Shown here: positions 1 to 11,930 of the stretch, piece by piece | How positions within the stretch are numbered: position 1 is the stretch's first letter | Layout of the letters: every line of letters starts with the position of its first letter | NCBI RefSeq assembly: GCF_030272615.1 | Contig: NC_081415.1 | Span: forward strand, 421,626,757 to 421,690,756 | Length of the DNA: 64,000 nt | DNA from: Cryptomeria japonica | Taxonomy: Eukaryota; Streptophyta; Pinopsida; Cupressales; Cupressaceae | Reading direction: 5' to 3' | Program-made: the position numbers and the translations under genes | The notes under the pieces: generated by a model | Told to the model about the DNA's origin: nothing | The model's input: the letters and a program-made list of their open reading frames with translations, nothing else | Database searches by the model: none

Positions 1-430
1 TCAAAATCCAGGGAGGAGTTAGTGACAAGTAGTAAGGATTATCTTTTCTCAAGTTTTAGCTCTGAGATTGCCACAGTCGGTAGTCATGTGGATCCACATA
101 AAGAAGTGAGCGAGAGTAAGGCACTAGTAGAGGCTTCATCTTTGGAAGCATAAAGGGACACTCTATGGGAGGAAGGTTGGCAAGACGTAAGAGGAAAGAG
201 GGAGAAGAGAGCTTTGAATAAGGGTATTCCCATCATGGAACTCTATTCTAGGAGACCTATTGAGAGGTCACTTCACAGGGGTGGTTTTGTAGTTTGGGGA
301 GGCGGCTCCCTAGTTGTAGCCCCAACTAGTTTTGGCCAAGTTCAAAACATGGATTTAATAATATCAAAAAAAAATTACCTATCAAAAAAAAAAGGTAGTC
401 TTAATAGATTTTTTGTTTGGTCAACAGTCT
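1..430 (+). other. Possible 3' end of a decayed non-LTR retroelement
   Basis: An open frame enters from the left edge and stops near position 150. It is followed by short Ser/Arg-rich frames and then two A-runs near 366-392, joined by 'ttacctatc', the kind of A-rich tail a LINE leaves. No protein domain is recognisable. The call rests only on the A-rich tail, and an ordinary intergenic stretch is equally possible. Confidence 0.25.
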
Positions 431-1105
431 AAGAGAAATATAAAATAATAATAAAATAATAATAATAATTTGATAATATTTTTTTCTTTTGTAAAGAGTT
501 TAATAGAAATACAAAAATAAGAATATATAAAGTATAATAATATAATTATAATATAATAATAATTTAATATTAATAATAATATAATAACTAAATTTTAAGT
601 GTACTAATGAACAAATATGATATTTTCAATGTACTTTGCCTATTTTCCTTTAAAGATAGATATGCTAGTTTTATTTATTTTTAGAAGAAATATATTTAGA
701 GAAGAAGAATTAAATGAATTTAAAAAAATTATTTAATTAATGGAGGAATGACTAGCTAATTAAATAATTTTGAAATAATTATTTAATTTTTTTGGGAAGG
801 AAATAACTACTTATGGGGCAGCACCCTATATATTATATCAAAAAACTTTACATTGCAGGATATGGCAGTAAATGCCTTGTCAACCATGTAGCAAAACCAG
901 ACAGAGACAAAGCCCTAACAACCTTGAGCCATTGAAGACAAAATGTGGCACACCCATCACCAAAATGGTGTCCATATGAGACTATAACAAAATATATACC
1001 CCAACTAGGGACGAATACTAGCATATGAACTACACTTGCCTATTTTATGGTGGTGCTATATACAACATTGTGACACTAGCATTGATCAGTGCAAATCTTT
1101 TACTT
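431..1105. other. AT-rich intergenic stretch, no gene seen
   Basis: Mostly ATAA/TAAT-rich low-complexity sequence to about 800, then ordinary sequence. I find no coding frame, RNA gene or clear repeat boundary. Confidence 0.5.
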
Positions 1106-1700
1106 GGCCTTTTTCATGGCTCAAATCGGACACTCAGCTCCAGAGTGCTCATGACTTGTAGCATCATCCTTGAAACTTGTTCCCATGTCCACTTCCCCTT
1201 GAGGCAACAACTCCTTGATGACTACACCACCACCATCCTCATTATCTTTGTTGTCCAAACCTTTAGCCCTAATAAACTCCTTAATCTAGTCCCCTCCTTC
1301 ATTCATAGTGATTCCTAGCAATGTTTTTAGAAATGCAATATTTTTTGTAACAATTTTATTGCAGTTTTCAAAGGCCTCTGGCTTGAAGGTGGAAAAGATT
1401 GGCAGCTTGGGCACCTCTTTTCCTCTATGGCATACATTGAAATAGTCTTGCCAAAGAGGAACCCTCAAATTTTCATCCACATTGGATAGGATATCTCCAA
1501 TTCCCATGGGAAGGATTCTTGAAATAGCTTTCAACATAAAATCTTTACCCCATCCTTCAACTCCCCCACACTTGGGACCATTGTCAAAAACATGGCAGAA
1601 ACATCAATGTTAACTCGATGTCTATGGCAAGATTTGAGAAAATCTTCCCCCAAAATTGCCTTCACCGTATGTATGATCAACCCATGTGAGTAGTTAAGGA
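1106..1700 (-). pseudogene. Degraded coding-like segment of unknown identity
   Basis: On the minus strand two frames can be followed in succession. An upstream piece (about 1690-1540) contains ILGEDFLKSCHRHRVNIDV. A downstream piece (1537-1286) contains DENLRVPLWQDYFNVCHRG. Beyond a stop the frame continues with an acidic stretch to about 1110. Amino-acid composition looks coding and the pieces follow one another with a frameshift and stops, so this is probably the remnant of a repeat-borne or host gene. I recognise no family, and chance open frames cannot be excluded. Confidence 0.3.
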
Positions 1701-1945
1701 TGGCAGATTAGTCTGATGGGAATATCCATATTTAGGTCGCAACACAATTTAGAAAACTAAAGTTGGAAGGGTGAGTCACCATAGGTCGTCACAAGGGATA
1801 AATAGTAGGGGTCAATCTATCCATCGAATATCACACCACCTACTGCCACTCAATGACATCATGGTAGCTACATGAAAAATTAATTCATACCTCCAGAATT
1901 CTACACTAGATCATGGGAGTAGTATTCCCAAGGTGAGTATTTATG

Positions 1946-2229
1946 TGTTATGAAAGTGAAGCCCAACTGGCAGCCTTTCGTTGGACTGTTGACCTTCCAA
2001 TGTGAAGGGTTATTTTTTTAATATATATTCTCCTTCTTAGCTACTCAAATGTAATGAAAGTTGTACAGACTTTGGCAATAAAATTTCCCCTACTCTTAAC
2101 GTGGATGTAGACATTTAAGCCGAACCACTGTAAATAATTGTGTCAATCTTCATTTGTTGTGTATGTGTTTTCTGTTTAATATTATTTATATGTATTTGTC
2201 TGCAATTTTCTGGTTCGTTTATCTTCACA
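1946..2229 (+). repeat. 5' LTR of the copia element
   Basis: 284 bp, starting TGTTATG and ending CTTCACA, directly repeated at 6920-7201. The PBS follows after two bases. It contains 'aatatatattctcc' as a possible TATA region and 'caataaaa' as a possible polyadenylation signal. Confidence 0.93.
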
Positions 2230-2231
2230 AT

Positions 2232-2243
2232 TGGTATCAGAGC
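2232..2243 (+). promoter_or_regulatory. Primer binding site, initiator tRNA-Met type
   Basis: TGGTATCAGAGC directly downstream of the 5' LTR is the standard plant Ty1/copia PBS, complementary to the 3' end of initiator methionine tRNA. Confidence 0.93.
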
Positions 2244-2289
2244 GAAGTTAAATCGCGGTTGAGATTTCGGTGGTTGAAATTCTGGAATC

Positions 2290-5200
2290 ATGGAAGAAGC
2301 GAAGGTGGAGAAATTCTCCAGGCAAAATTTCGGGTTGTGGAAAGTACAGATGGAATCTTTGCTGATCAAGCAAGACCTCTCACTCGCACTTGAGGGGATC
2401 GAATAAACCGACTACAATGTTAGATGAAGACTGGGGAACTCTTGACAAAAAGGCAAGAGCAACGATGTTTCTGTCGCTATCAAATAATGTCCTTTTCAAT
2501 GTCACGAATGAATCAACAACCAAAGAAGTATGGGATAAACTAACAGCCATGTATGTTATGGCATCCGTTGCAAATAAGGTGTTTATCATGAAGAAGCTTT
2601 ATAAGCTTAAGATGAAGGAAGGTTGTGCAATGGCGAACCATATCAATGAATTTAATACATTGATCAGTCAAGCAACCTCAGTGGGAATGACACAAGATGA
2701 TGAGAGCAAGGTTGTTCTTTTGTTATGTTCTTTACCGAGCAGCTGGGATGGTGTTGTAACAGCAGTTAGTACTTCGATATCCGGCAAAAACAAGTTGGTT
2801 TTTGATAACGTAGCATCTACTCTTCTCACCGAAGATATGAGAAGAAAGAATCAAGATTCCTCAATAAGTGAAGCTTTAATAGTTGTGAGCACCAGAAATA
2901 GAGGAAGGAGCCATACTAGAGGCAGTAATAACAATTATAAACGATCAAAATCTGCAAGAAGATCGAAGTCAAGAAGTAGAAATAGTGACTGTTGGTTTTG
3001 CGAAAAATCAGGGCATATGAAAATGGATTGTAGAAATTAAAAAAAGGCACAAGAGAAGGTGTGGGACAGCGAAGCCAATACCACGTATGAAAAAGATGAT
3101 AGCATTCTTATACTTTCAACCGCAAACTCTACTTCACATTCGTGGGTGCTTGATTATGGCGCATCCTATCATGCCACATCTTGCTTAGATGCATTTATGA
3201 ATTACCAAGAAGGCCAATTTGGAAATGTTTTCCTTGGCGACAATAAAGCCTGTGAAATTATTGACAAGGGTGACATTATGTTACTGTTGGAAGGAGGAAA
3301 ACAATGGTTGCTTAAAGATGTAAGGCATGTTCCTAAATTGAGGAAACTTTTAATTTCAGTTGGTCAATTGTTTGCACAAGGTCTTAATGTTCATTTCCTT
3401 CCAGATACTTGGAAGATAACCCAAGGTGCCATGTTGATTGCCAAGGGTGATAAAATTGGCAGCCTTTATGTATTTGAGGGTCGTAGTGAAGTGGGAGTTG
3501 CGATGGCAGTTGAGGACAGTGAAGCGGGCCTTTGGCATCAAAGGCTTGGACACATGAGCAAAAAAGGGCTCAATGTAATGCTCACACGAAATCAGCTCCC
3601 GAGTCTCAAAGCTGTTGATTTGGGTTTTTGTGAACATTGCCTTTATGGCAAGCAAAAGCGGGTCAACTTCTTGAAGACCGGCAATGAGAAGAAAGGTACA
3701 CCTTTGGAGTTGATTCATTCTGACGTCTTCGAGCCTACCGAGGTAACTTCTATTGGCGGGGCTAACTATTTTGTCACTTTTCTAGATGATTTTACACGGA
3801 AAGTATGGATTTATATGATTTCAAAGAAATCTGAAGTTTTCTCAAAATTTAAATTGTTCAAAGCCCTTGTTGAAAATCAGAATGGACACAAGATTAAATG
3901 TCTCAAAACAGATAATGGAGGAGAGTTTTTCTCCTCAGAATTTGATTCCTTATTGTGTTGATAATGTCATTCGTAGAATTAAAGTCGTTTTGTTTACACC
4001 TCAAGAGAACGGAGCAGCGGAGAGGTTAAATAGGACGATTTTGGAAAAGGCACGATGTATGCTTTCAAATGTAGGTTTAGGCAAAGAATTTTGGGTGGAA
4101 GCATGCAATATAGTAGTCTATTTGATTAACCGAAGCCCTTCATCTCGCTTGGATTTTGGCATTCCAGAAGGAGGGTGGCTGGGAAGCGGCTTTCTTATTC
4201 ACACATCCGGGTATTTGAATGTGAAGCCTGCGTGCATGTTCTGAAAGAAAGACGAACAAAACCAAATCTCAGATTTGGTTTTTTGGGGGCTATGGTGAAG
4301 ATCAGTTTGGTTTTCGACTATGGGATCCCATTCATTAGAAGTTTGTTCGTAGTCAAGATGTAGTCTTTGTGAAAAGACGTTCCCTGCCTTACAATCACAA
4401 AAAGTAAATGGGAAGGAATGTATCCCCTTCATGGTGTTTAAGCAGTCACCTAGAGCTAATCGCCAACAAGGCAATACAGGCAGATTAACAAATCTCATAC
4501 AAAGCTCTTCTCCCACTTCTATTTTATCCCCTCTCCCAGTGAGCACGTCATCCTCTGTTTCAAGTAGCATGGCTACGGATTCTAATGAAGACTCGGCTAG
4601 TGATTCTTATAATGTTGATTATAATCTGCAGGGTGAAATGTCTGAGAACAATGCCCATGAAGATAGGCGGTTTACTACCTCGAGCACGTTGAAGGATGGA
4701 GGCTGCACTCGTTGTCTTGATTCTCACTTTCCCCATGACTCTCCTCCTCCTCACGTCTCTCATGCACCACATGATTTCCCTGCTCCTTCCGCTGCAAATT
4801 TTCCCCTCCCGGCCGAACAGGGGATATCCTCTCTTCTGTCACATATTTCCCTGTCGTCAGCAAAGACTACCACGGCTAAAAATTTTGCAAGAGATCGACA
4901 TACAAATACGAAGGAGACTACCCACGAGCATGCTGGCTACGATTTCACCGATCTCAATAGAAATGCATTCCCAACGGATATTGTTAATCATCACAAACAC
5001 CATCATTATGCTAGAAAGGGAGATTCTACTAAATGCTCAGATCACCTTTCTAATAAGAATTATAGCATTGATGGACCAAATGATTCAACGCAAAACAGAG
5101 AAATCTTGCCACCAATGCAGGCTAATAAAGAAGAAAATATTATTAATTCGCAGAGACAGCCAAGAAAATGTTGACAATTTGGGCAGCCAATACAATTTAA

Positions 5201-6869
5201 GGAAGTCTACCAGACACAGATGAATTCCATCCAAATTTTTGGATTATGAGCTCCTCTTTGCTGAAGAGGCAGAGCCCACTTTATTACTCTTAGAATATAC
5301 AGAGCCTGCAACGTTGCAAGCAGCTATGAAAGATGCCAATTATGACAAATGGCAAGGTGTTATGCGTGAAGAAATGGACGCATTACTCAGAAATCAAACA
5401 TGGAATTTGGTGCCTCTTCCGCCTAACAGGAAGGCATTACGGAATAAGTGGGTCTACAAATTGAAGGATGAAGATGGTAGTCGGGACCGATTTTGTGCCA
5501 GACTAGTCGTCAAAGGGTACGCTCAGAAGCAAGGTTTTGATTTTGCAAAAATCTTTTTGCTAGTGGTAAAAATGACTACCATTCGCGTTGTTTCGGGATT
5601 GGTTGCAGCGTGGGATCTTGAGCTTGAACAATTGGATGTGAATATGGCATTTCTACATGGCGACATTAATGAAGACCTATTTATGCATCATCCTGAAGGA
5701 TTTTTTAAGAAAGGTCATGAATATCTTTATTTCAGATTGAAGTGTAGTTTGTACGGGCTTAAGCAAGCCCCAAGATAGTGGTATCTCAAGTTTGATAAGT
5801 TTATGATTGAGCATAAGTTTATTCGCTGTGAATCTGATCCGTGTTTATACTTCAAAAATCTTTCTAATGGCGAATTTTTCATACTTCTCCTTTATGTGGA
5901 TGGCATGCTCGTGGCTGACGCAAGCATGAAGATTGTTCATGAACTTAGATTAATTTAACTACCAAGTTTTCTATGAAAGATTTAGGGGCAGCAAAAAAAA
6001 TACTTGGGATGACCATTCTTCGGGATAGGAAGAAGCGAGAACTCAAGCTATCTCAACAAGACTACATTCGTAAGGTAGTGGACAGGTTTGGTATGGCGGA
6101 TGCTAAGCCTATATGCATCCCCTTAGCCTCTCATTTTCAATTGTCTTCTCAATTGTGTCCAAAAACACACGAAGATAAGGATTTTATGGACAATGTCCCA
6201 TATAAATCTGCAGTTGGGAGTCTTATGTACGCTATGGTATCCACTCGACCGGATATTGCTCATGCAGTGGGAGTGGTGAGCAGATTTATGGCTAATCCGG
6301 GTAAAACACATTGGGAGCCAGTCAAGTATATTCTTTGATACCTTAAAGGTACCTCAAACTTTTGTTTATGTTTTGGAAAGGGAAAGGCATACTTGCAAGT
6401 TTTTTTTTATTCTGATTTTGGTGGGGATTTAGACAAACGAAAGTCTACTTCAGGTTATGCCTTCACATTTGTTGGGGCAGCGATTAGTTGGGGTTCAAAA
6501 TTGCAACATATAGTTTCTCAATCATCTGTGGAGGCTGAGTATATCGCTCTTTCTGAGGGAGCCAAGGAGATGGTATGGTTACAAATCTTGTTCAGCGAGT
6601 TGGGATTGAAGAAATCAGATTTTGCTTTATTTTGTGATAACCGCAGTGCCATTTTTATGACTAAGCATCGGACATCTCAACCTCGGTCTAAACACATTGA
6701 TGTTCGTAGTCACTATGTTCGTCACATGGTGGAAGAAGGCAAGTTTCATGTAGACAAAATTGACACTGAAGAAAATCCAGCTGATAAGCTCACCAAAATT
6801 GTTACGCGGGAGAAGTTAGAGTTTTGTCGAACTTCTCTCGATCTTTCCAAAATGTCACCAAAAGTTTGA
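2290..6869 (+). pseudogene. Copia gag-pol polyprotein, broken by frameshifts and stops
   Basis: Gag starts at ATG 2290 and shifts frame near 2400. The zinc knuckle (C-x2-C-x4-H-x4-C) lies near 2990-3035, followed by an in-frame TAA at 3038. The protease motif near 3150 reads D-Y-G-A-S instead of the usual D-S-G-A-S. The pre-integrase H/C region is near 3525-3660 and the integrase core runs from about 3710, with frameshifts near 3950, 4175 and 4300. Reverse transcriptase spans about 5300-5950, with TAG at 5776 where a Gln codon is normal. Its YVDD box near 5892 reads YVDG, losing a catalytic Asp. RNase H runs to 6869, with TGA at 6336 where Trp is expected. The family is certain; the protein cannot be made. 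Confidence 0.93.
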
Positions 6870-6908
6870 GTGGGGAGGTTTAACTTGAGTAGCATTATAG
6901 TTGGCTTC

Positions 6909-6919
6909 AAGTAGGAGAT
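6909..6919 (+). promoter_or_regulatory. Polypurine tract of the copia element
   Basis: The purine-rich AAGTAGGAGAT immediately precedes the 3' LTR, the position of the plus-strand primer. Confidence 0.75.
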
Positions 6920-7201
6920 TGTTATGAAAGTGAAGCACAACCGGCAGCCTTCCGTTGGACTGTTGACCTTCCAATGTGAGGAGTTATTTTTCTATATATA
7001 TTCTCCTTCGTAGCTACTCAAATGTAATGAAAGTTGTACAGACTTTGGCAATAAAATTTCCCTGCTCTTAACGTGGATGTAGGCATTTAAACCGAACCAC
7101 TGTAAATAATTGTGTCAATCTTCATTTGTTTTGTATGTGTTTTCTGTTTAATAATCTTTATCTGTATTTGTCTGCAATTTTCTGGTTCGTTTATTTTCAC
7201 A
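6920..7201 (+). repeat. 3' LTR of the copia element
   Basis: 282 bp, the partner of 1946-2229, with scattered substitutions and a short indel. It is followed by the TTATG duplication at 7202-7206. Confidence 0.93.
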
Positions 7202-7485
7202 TTATGGGACCTGCATTTTTTTCTTTTTCCCAGTTGGTCCATCATCCTATGATTTTTCCAGAGACAAACACTTCACCACGAACCCACAATTAACTCCTAG
7301 ACATGAGTTGTCATTTAATCGATTGAGCATGATTAATACACCAGCGTATTAATTCTCATTGAGAGTTGTGCTTACTTTGCCTTCTCTTCAAGAGGAATTA
7401 ATAAATGATCTTTGGCCACATTACAGATTTGGTGGTGTTTATGCAAACGTGATCCTCCTCCCATATGATACCACCTCGGCATGGA

Positions 7486-7919
7486 CATAATTTTTAATTC
7501 CTTTCGATCTGCAACTAGCTTTACTAGTCTGTCAGCCATGTCATTGCCTTCTCTATATATGTGTCACCTTGAAATCCTCGAAACTTCCTATTAATTCTTT
7601 TATGGGTCTTAGCCAATGAGCAAGCTTCCAATTGAGACTTTTATTTTGTCTTATGGCATTGATTGTTATAAGCGAGTCACCTTCTAAGTGAATTTTTTTG
7701 GCATTCAACTCTTATCCCATCTACAACCCAAACAAAGCTACTCTGAACTTTGCTATATTATTAGTGGATTATCCTATATATTATGATCTCTCTACAACTA
7801 TTTTCCCATTCTGATCTTACGCCACACAACCTACCCTGCTCAGTCTTGGATTTCCTTTAGAAGTGTCATTAGAGTTTATTTTGATCCATCGACTTTCAAG
7901 AGTTGTCCATTGTATTTCC
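7486..7919 (-). pseudogene. RNase H domain remnant of a plant LINE
   Basis: Read on the minus strand, this gives a recognisable RNase H type I domain of the class at the C-terminus of plant L1 LINEs. A start resembling W-I-K-I-N-S is followed by G-N-P-x-L-S-R-V-G-C-V-A. Next come N-N-I-A-K-F-R-x-A-L, the block HLEGDSLITINAI, and a C-terminal HIYREGNDMADRL block. Several in-frame stops interrupt it, many explicable as CGA or CAG turned into TGA or TAG. It may be the tail of the LINE at 8220-9741 or a separate copy. The 7202-7485 stretch on its left shows nothing further I can name. Confidence 0.75.
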
Positions 7920-8219
7920 AATCTTGGATTAAGAAGATTCACCTTCCCAACCCAATAGGGGAAATAATTATTTAATTAATGTGTAAAGGAAAATTAATTG
8001 TTAAATTAATTAAATAATAAAAAACACTTAATTAATATGGGAAAATGATAAACTAGTGAATTAATTAATAAGAGTAGAAATAGAAAGAAATTTTGAATTT
8101 AAATTATTAAATAATTTAAATTGTTTAATTATTATGAACGGGAAATGACGAGAAAGTGAAGTACTTTGTTAGTCGTTTTTAAGAAGAAGAAGAAGAAGAA
8201 TATACTTAATGTCTATGAG
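7920..8219. other. AT-rich spacer, no gene seen
   Basis: Runs of TTAATTAA and AAATAATT dominate. A short (AAG)n run near 8183-8200 may be the simple-repeat tail of the LINE to its right, read on the minus strand. Confidence 0.4.
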
Positions 8220-9741
8220 GCTAAATATAGCTTATGGGACAAACCACCTCACAAACTGACTTATGCATTTCAACTCTTTTCCTATGCAATGTGATAATGA
8301 GTGCCCCCAACTTCTCCACAATCCCCTCCCTAAATAAATTATCTCAAGAGCTAGCTGCAAAGGTATTTACATAAGTTTCCTTGCTATCCTTGAAAGCATC
8401 ACACTCTAAAATGAAGTGTTTTTTTGTTTCCACTTAACCTGAAGTGCCAAAAAATGTACTCTTTCTACCCAAGCTTCTTGTGGTCTTTTCCAACGTCCAG
8501 TTTCATAGTGAATTTGATGAGAGAATTCTTAATTAATTGAGCAATAAGGATTTTGGTTCTTACAAGAGGGGTTAAACTCTTTAATATATTATTATTTCTT
8601 TCTCCCATACCCTTTATCCCAAGCACGCTTGTGGAACTTATTTGTATAACATAAGCCTTTATCACCTTACCATTTGTGTGTCACCCGTTCAAGTAGATAT
8701 CTCATTTACTAAACCATTTGCTATTTTGTCACATCCAAGTCTTCTTTTGTTTGCATAATGTGTCATAAAAGACAACCTTAGGCCATCCGCCCTCTTCCAT
8801 TTGCTTAATTCTTTTTAAATAACTTATGAGTCTCATCATAGCAATTGCTTCAACAGGTGCAACCCCCACTTTCACTCAGCATGATATCATAGGGGACCAA
8901 ACTTTTAAGTTTGAACTTGTTTTTAATCAACCATTTTTTTAATTTTCTCAATTTGTTTCCATTGTAAGTCGAAGGTGTTGTTGGCCCACACTTCACAACC
9001 ATAAAGTACAATCAAAAGCATTAATAGCCAAAAAAGAGTTTGGGTAGTCTTCTAATCCCGTAGCTCTGCCTCTCTGCACCTATTTTGAAAAGCAAAAAAC
9101 GCTTTCCAACCTCTCAGAATTCTCTTCTTTTTGTAACCTTCCCAACTTAGATTTTTTGTTCAACTCAGTTCCGAAGTATTTGTAATCTGCCACTTCTTCA
9201 AGAACACTGCCTTCAAAGTAAAACTTACGTTGGTTATGTTTTCTTTTGTTAGAGAAAGCCATCTCTTTCGTCTTTCTTATGTTGACTTGCATCCCCATTG
9301 TTCTACAAAATTGCTCAAGGGAGAGTAAGTTCTCTTGTAAGCCAAGAACAAATTTAACAATCAAAATAAGGTCATCTACATACAAAAGGAGCCTTATAAC
9401 AAACTCACCCAAATGAACACCATCACCTCCTTGTAAGTTTAACCATTCTTCAAGTATAAACTAAAAAGTGTAGGGGACAATTTGGGCATCCTTGCTTGAC
9501 CTTGATATCACTCTTAAAACTTTCGAAGATATCAGCTAAAGTTTTAATTTTTGACTTTAACCTCCTCATACAGCCTATGAATAGTTGCACTAAGATGCAT
9601 AGGAACCCCATGTACCTCCATTCTATGCCAAAGCTTATCTCTAGGGATCGTGCCAAAAGCTTTTTTGAAATCAACAAAGCAACAATAGGCTTCCTCCTTT
9701 TGCTCCCGAACTTTTTCAATGATGTGCCTTAAAGCTATACT
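8220..9741 (-). pseudogene. LINE (L1-type) reverse transcriptase, 3' half
   Basis: The minus strand continues the reverse transcriptase cut at 29766-29771. The first part (9736-9450) resembles F-V-D-F-K-K-A-F, then the KTLADIFESFKSDIKVKQGCP block. The second part (9412-9080) holds the YVDD catalytic box at about 9371-9382 and an NIRKTKEMAF block. Further down, a zinc-binding RT tail with H-F-I-L-E-C-D-A-F runs to about 8220. Frames are broken by stops and shifts. The 20-kb LTR element inserted into this LINE. Joining the two halves across the TSD ATACT gives a continuous RT alignment. Confidence 0.85.
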
Positions 9742-10033
9742 TATGTGTGTGATTAATTCCTTTTTGTTTTATGATTAAATGGCAAATTTATTTATTAATT
9801 AAATATGCTAGAATATTTAATTAAATAAATAGGATAATTGATCAAAATGATTTACTTGGAATGATTTAATTAATTAAATTAATATAGAGTGATTTATTTG
9901 CCATGTAACATTAATGATTGAAAAATTAATTAATTAGGTGCTCAAGGTTGATTAATTGCCTTTGGTTAGGACCATGGTGATGTTGTCTAGATTAGAGGCC
10001 CTTGGTTTAGGTGACCATTTTTAGGGTATTACA
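9742..10033 (-). repeat. 3' LTR (internally deleted) of the 20-kb element
   Basis: About 290 bp from 9752 to 10033 matches 29473-29765 closely, including 'gcaaatttatttatt' and 'ggtgctcaaggttg', and on the minus strand begins TGTAATACC. Its other end (TATGTGTGTG) matches the far end of the 1,231-bp partner, so about 0.94 kb in the middle is missing. Two extra bases (TA) lie between the TSD and the expected TG end. Confidence 0.85.
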
Positions 10034-10050
10034 TTTGCCCCTCTTTGAAT
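10034..10050 (-). promoter_or_regulatory. Polypurine tract of the 20-kb element
   Basis: The minus strand reads AAAGAGGGGCAAA directly before LTR start TGTAATACC. The same tract precedes the LTR of the Tat-type element at 57084-57100. Confidence 0.85.
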
Positions 10051-10189
10051 TAATGTGTGAGCAGCGCATTGATTCAAAGAATAGTTGATGTCAAATAGAT
10101 ATTAGTTATGAACTTGATGGATCACAAACTGATGACAAGCGAGATGTTCAGCTTGATTTGAAGCGATGAAACTGAACAGATTGATTAAA

Positions 10190-10515
10190 GCAATACCAAT
10201 CCTGAACTTGATTGAACAAGGACCGACAAAGAGCGAGATAACGTTCTTGAACTTGATTGATCAAGAAACGATCATCGATCTAGAACTTGATTGAACTAGA
10301 TTGGGCGTGAGACGCAACTGATTCTAAAATTGATTGAACAAGTATTGACTGACCAAAGTGATAAAATTGGTTTCGAACTTGATTGAACAAGAATCAACTG
10401 AGCGAGAGATAAAACCGATTCCAAACTTGATTGAACAAGAATCGACTGAGCGAGAGATAAAACCGATTTCGAACTTGATTGAACAAGAACCGATTGAGCA
10501 AAGCAAGAATGTCCA
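10190..10515. repeat. Minisatellite, about 60-bp unit
   Basis: About five degenerate tandem units built around 'gaacttgattgaacaagaa' plus 'gagcgagagataaaaccga'. The rest of 10051-11100 holds no gene that I can see. Tandem arrays between pol and the 3' LTR are a known habit of Tat/Ogre elements. Confidence 0.8.
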
Positions 10516-11104
10516 GCTTGATTTGATGTAATGAAACTGAACACTGATTTGAAGATTGATTCAAATAAGAACAAAAATTGATATGCCCCTAGAGATTGCT
10601 TTATTTGACATCCAAGAATCTCAACTTAATATGACGTGATTTAGTTCAGATGCCCCTAGTAACAAGGTTTAATTGATTTTCTTTGACTGAAAAGATTTCT
10701 GCTCGACTTTGTGAAGAGGATTTAAAAAATTTCTTGACTTTTGATGATGATGATCACTGAAAAGATGTAATGAGTATGCCCCCTCGGGAGTGAAATCAAA
10801 ATTTAGTGAGGGTACACTGATTTTAGGCAATTTTTAGCGATGATAATTATTTGAGCACGAAGATTGATGTTGAAGATTAAAATTAGAGTTGATTTGAGAA
10901 TTTAAATTGAGATTTAGAATTCAGCGCAAAATGATTCGAAAATTGACTTGAGGATGAAAATGCTAAGTGGTCAACATTGTGAAATTTTGACTAGAAAATT
11001 GACGTCAGATTTTGATTTTGATCCCGAAAAGGGGTTCAGGACAGTCGATTTAGTCAAGGGTACAAATTTTATGTCCATCGGAGCAAGTTTAAAAATTAGG
11101 GTTT

Positions 11105-11120
11105 GGGCTATATAAGGGGT
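11105..11120 (+). promoter_or_regulatory. Putative TATA box of the antisense PMD gene
   Basis: GGGCTATATAAGGGG lies about 85 bp upstream of a plausible first-exon ATG at 11194. The sister PMD gene has a related GGCTATAAGATAG at about 57330, also about 100 bp upstream of its ATG. Motif and placement only; no transcript evidence. Confidence 0.45.
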
Positions 11121-11193
11121 TCAATGTGTCATTGTCAATTCATTTTCACCTCTCAAAGTTTGAAATTTGAAAAAAACCTCCTGCGAAGAAAAA

Positions 11194-11899
11194 TGGCCAT
11201 TCTGATTTAGGAGCATCAATTTGAGCGCCAGAGATGACATAATCGACTGCGGAACTACACCCCAGCAGTAAGTGATCGATCTTTAGCCTTTGCATTTCTT
11301 AATTTTTGAATTTTTATTGAATTTTTGCATTTTTAATTTCGTTTCAAGTCGTTGATATCATTTTATCATGCGAATCAATACCATTTCTCGTACGATTTTC
11401 TGTCCTTTTGTAGTTTGTCATTTGGACATGTAGGGTTTGTCGTCTGGTAGTCACCCTTGAATCGTACGATAGTGTTCTTATGAGACCATTTTGTCATGCG
11501 ACATGTTTTTATTTTTTTGTATTGGTATGTTTACTCGTGCGGCTCGTAATGTTTGCTCATACGAGTTTCTGCTTGTTTGTGAAAACTCGTATCAAAAACA
11601 GCAAGTATTTTTTAGAGTGTAAACAACATTTTTTTATTTTGAATGTTGTATATTTGGATTCAATAGTATGTTTATCACATTCTTAGCGCAAATTGGGTCA
11701 CGTACTGACAATTTATATGTTCAATTTTGCATATTCAGTTTCGGTGTACATTTCCACCGACGACGAGGCTAGTTCATGAGTTATCAGACATAGAGAGAGG
11801 TCATATTGGTTTGTGTGGATTCAGATACCTATTACAAATGCCTGATATTTGTGTGAATCACAGTATGTTGATTGCTTTAGTCGAGCATTTTCATTCAGA
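11194..11899 (+). pseudogene. Plant mobile domain (PMD) gene, 5' part, split by a CACTA insertion
   Basis: A short first exon starts with ATG GCC at about 11194 and stops early. An intron with many Cgtacg/Actcgta-like motifs follows, and the main exon opens after the acceptor at 11738. The main exon encodes the PMD start, including HIGLCGFRYLLQMPDI and a H-F-H-S motif. The PMD (aminotransferase-like, plant mobile domain) family includes host proteins and transposon-carried copies. The exon is cut after 11899 by the transposon and resumes at 19916. The sister copy at 58303 shows the same exon layout and about the same residues. First-exon assignment is tentative. Confidence 0.75.
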
Positions 11900-11930
11900 C
11901 ACTAATACATTTGGCCTAAAATTCCGATGG
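11900..11930 (+). repeat. Left terminal inverted repeat of the CACTA element
   Basis: About 31 bp starting CACTAATACATTTGGCCTA and matching the reverse complement of the right end with a few substitutions and an indel. Confidence 0.93.

Larger units (their letters stand above)
1946..7201 (+). mobile_element. Complete but inactive Ty1/copia LTR retrotransposon
   Basis: The element is bounded by two direct LTRs that begin TGTTATGAAAGTGAAG and end TTCACA. The 5-bp target-site duplication TTATG lies at 1941-1945 and 7202-7206. A PBS complementary to initiator tRNA-Met follows the 5' LTR and a purine tract precedes the 3' LTR. Domain order is gag, protease, integrase, reverse transcriptase, RNase H, the Ty1/copia order. 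By eye the LTRs differ at roughly 5-6 % of positions, so the insertion is not recent. Internal frameshifts and stops make it non-autonomous. Confidence 0.95.
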
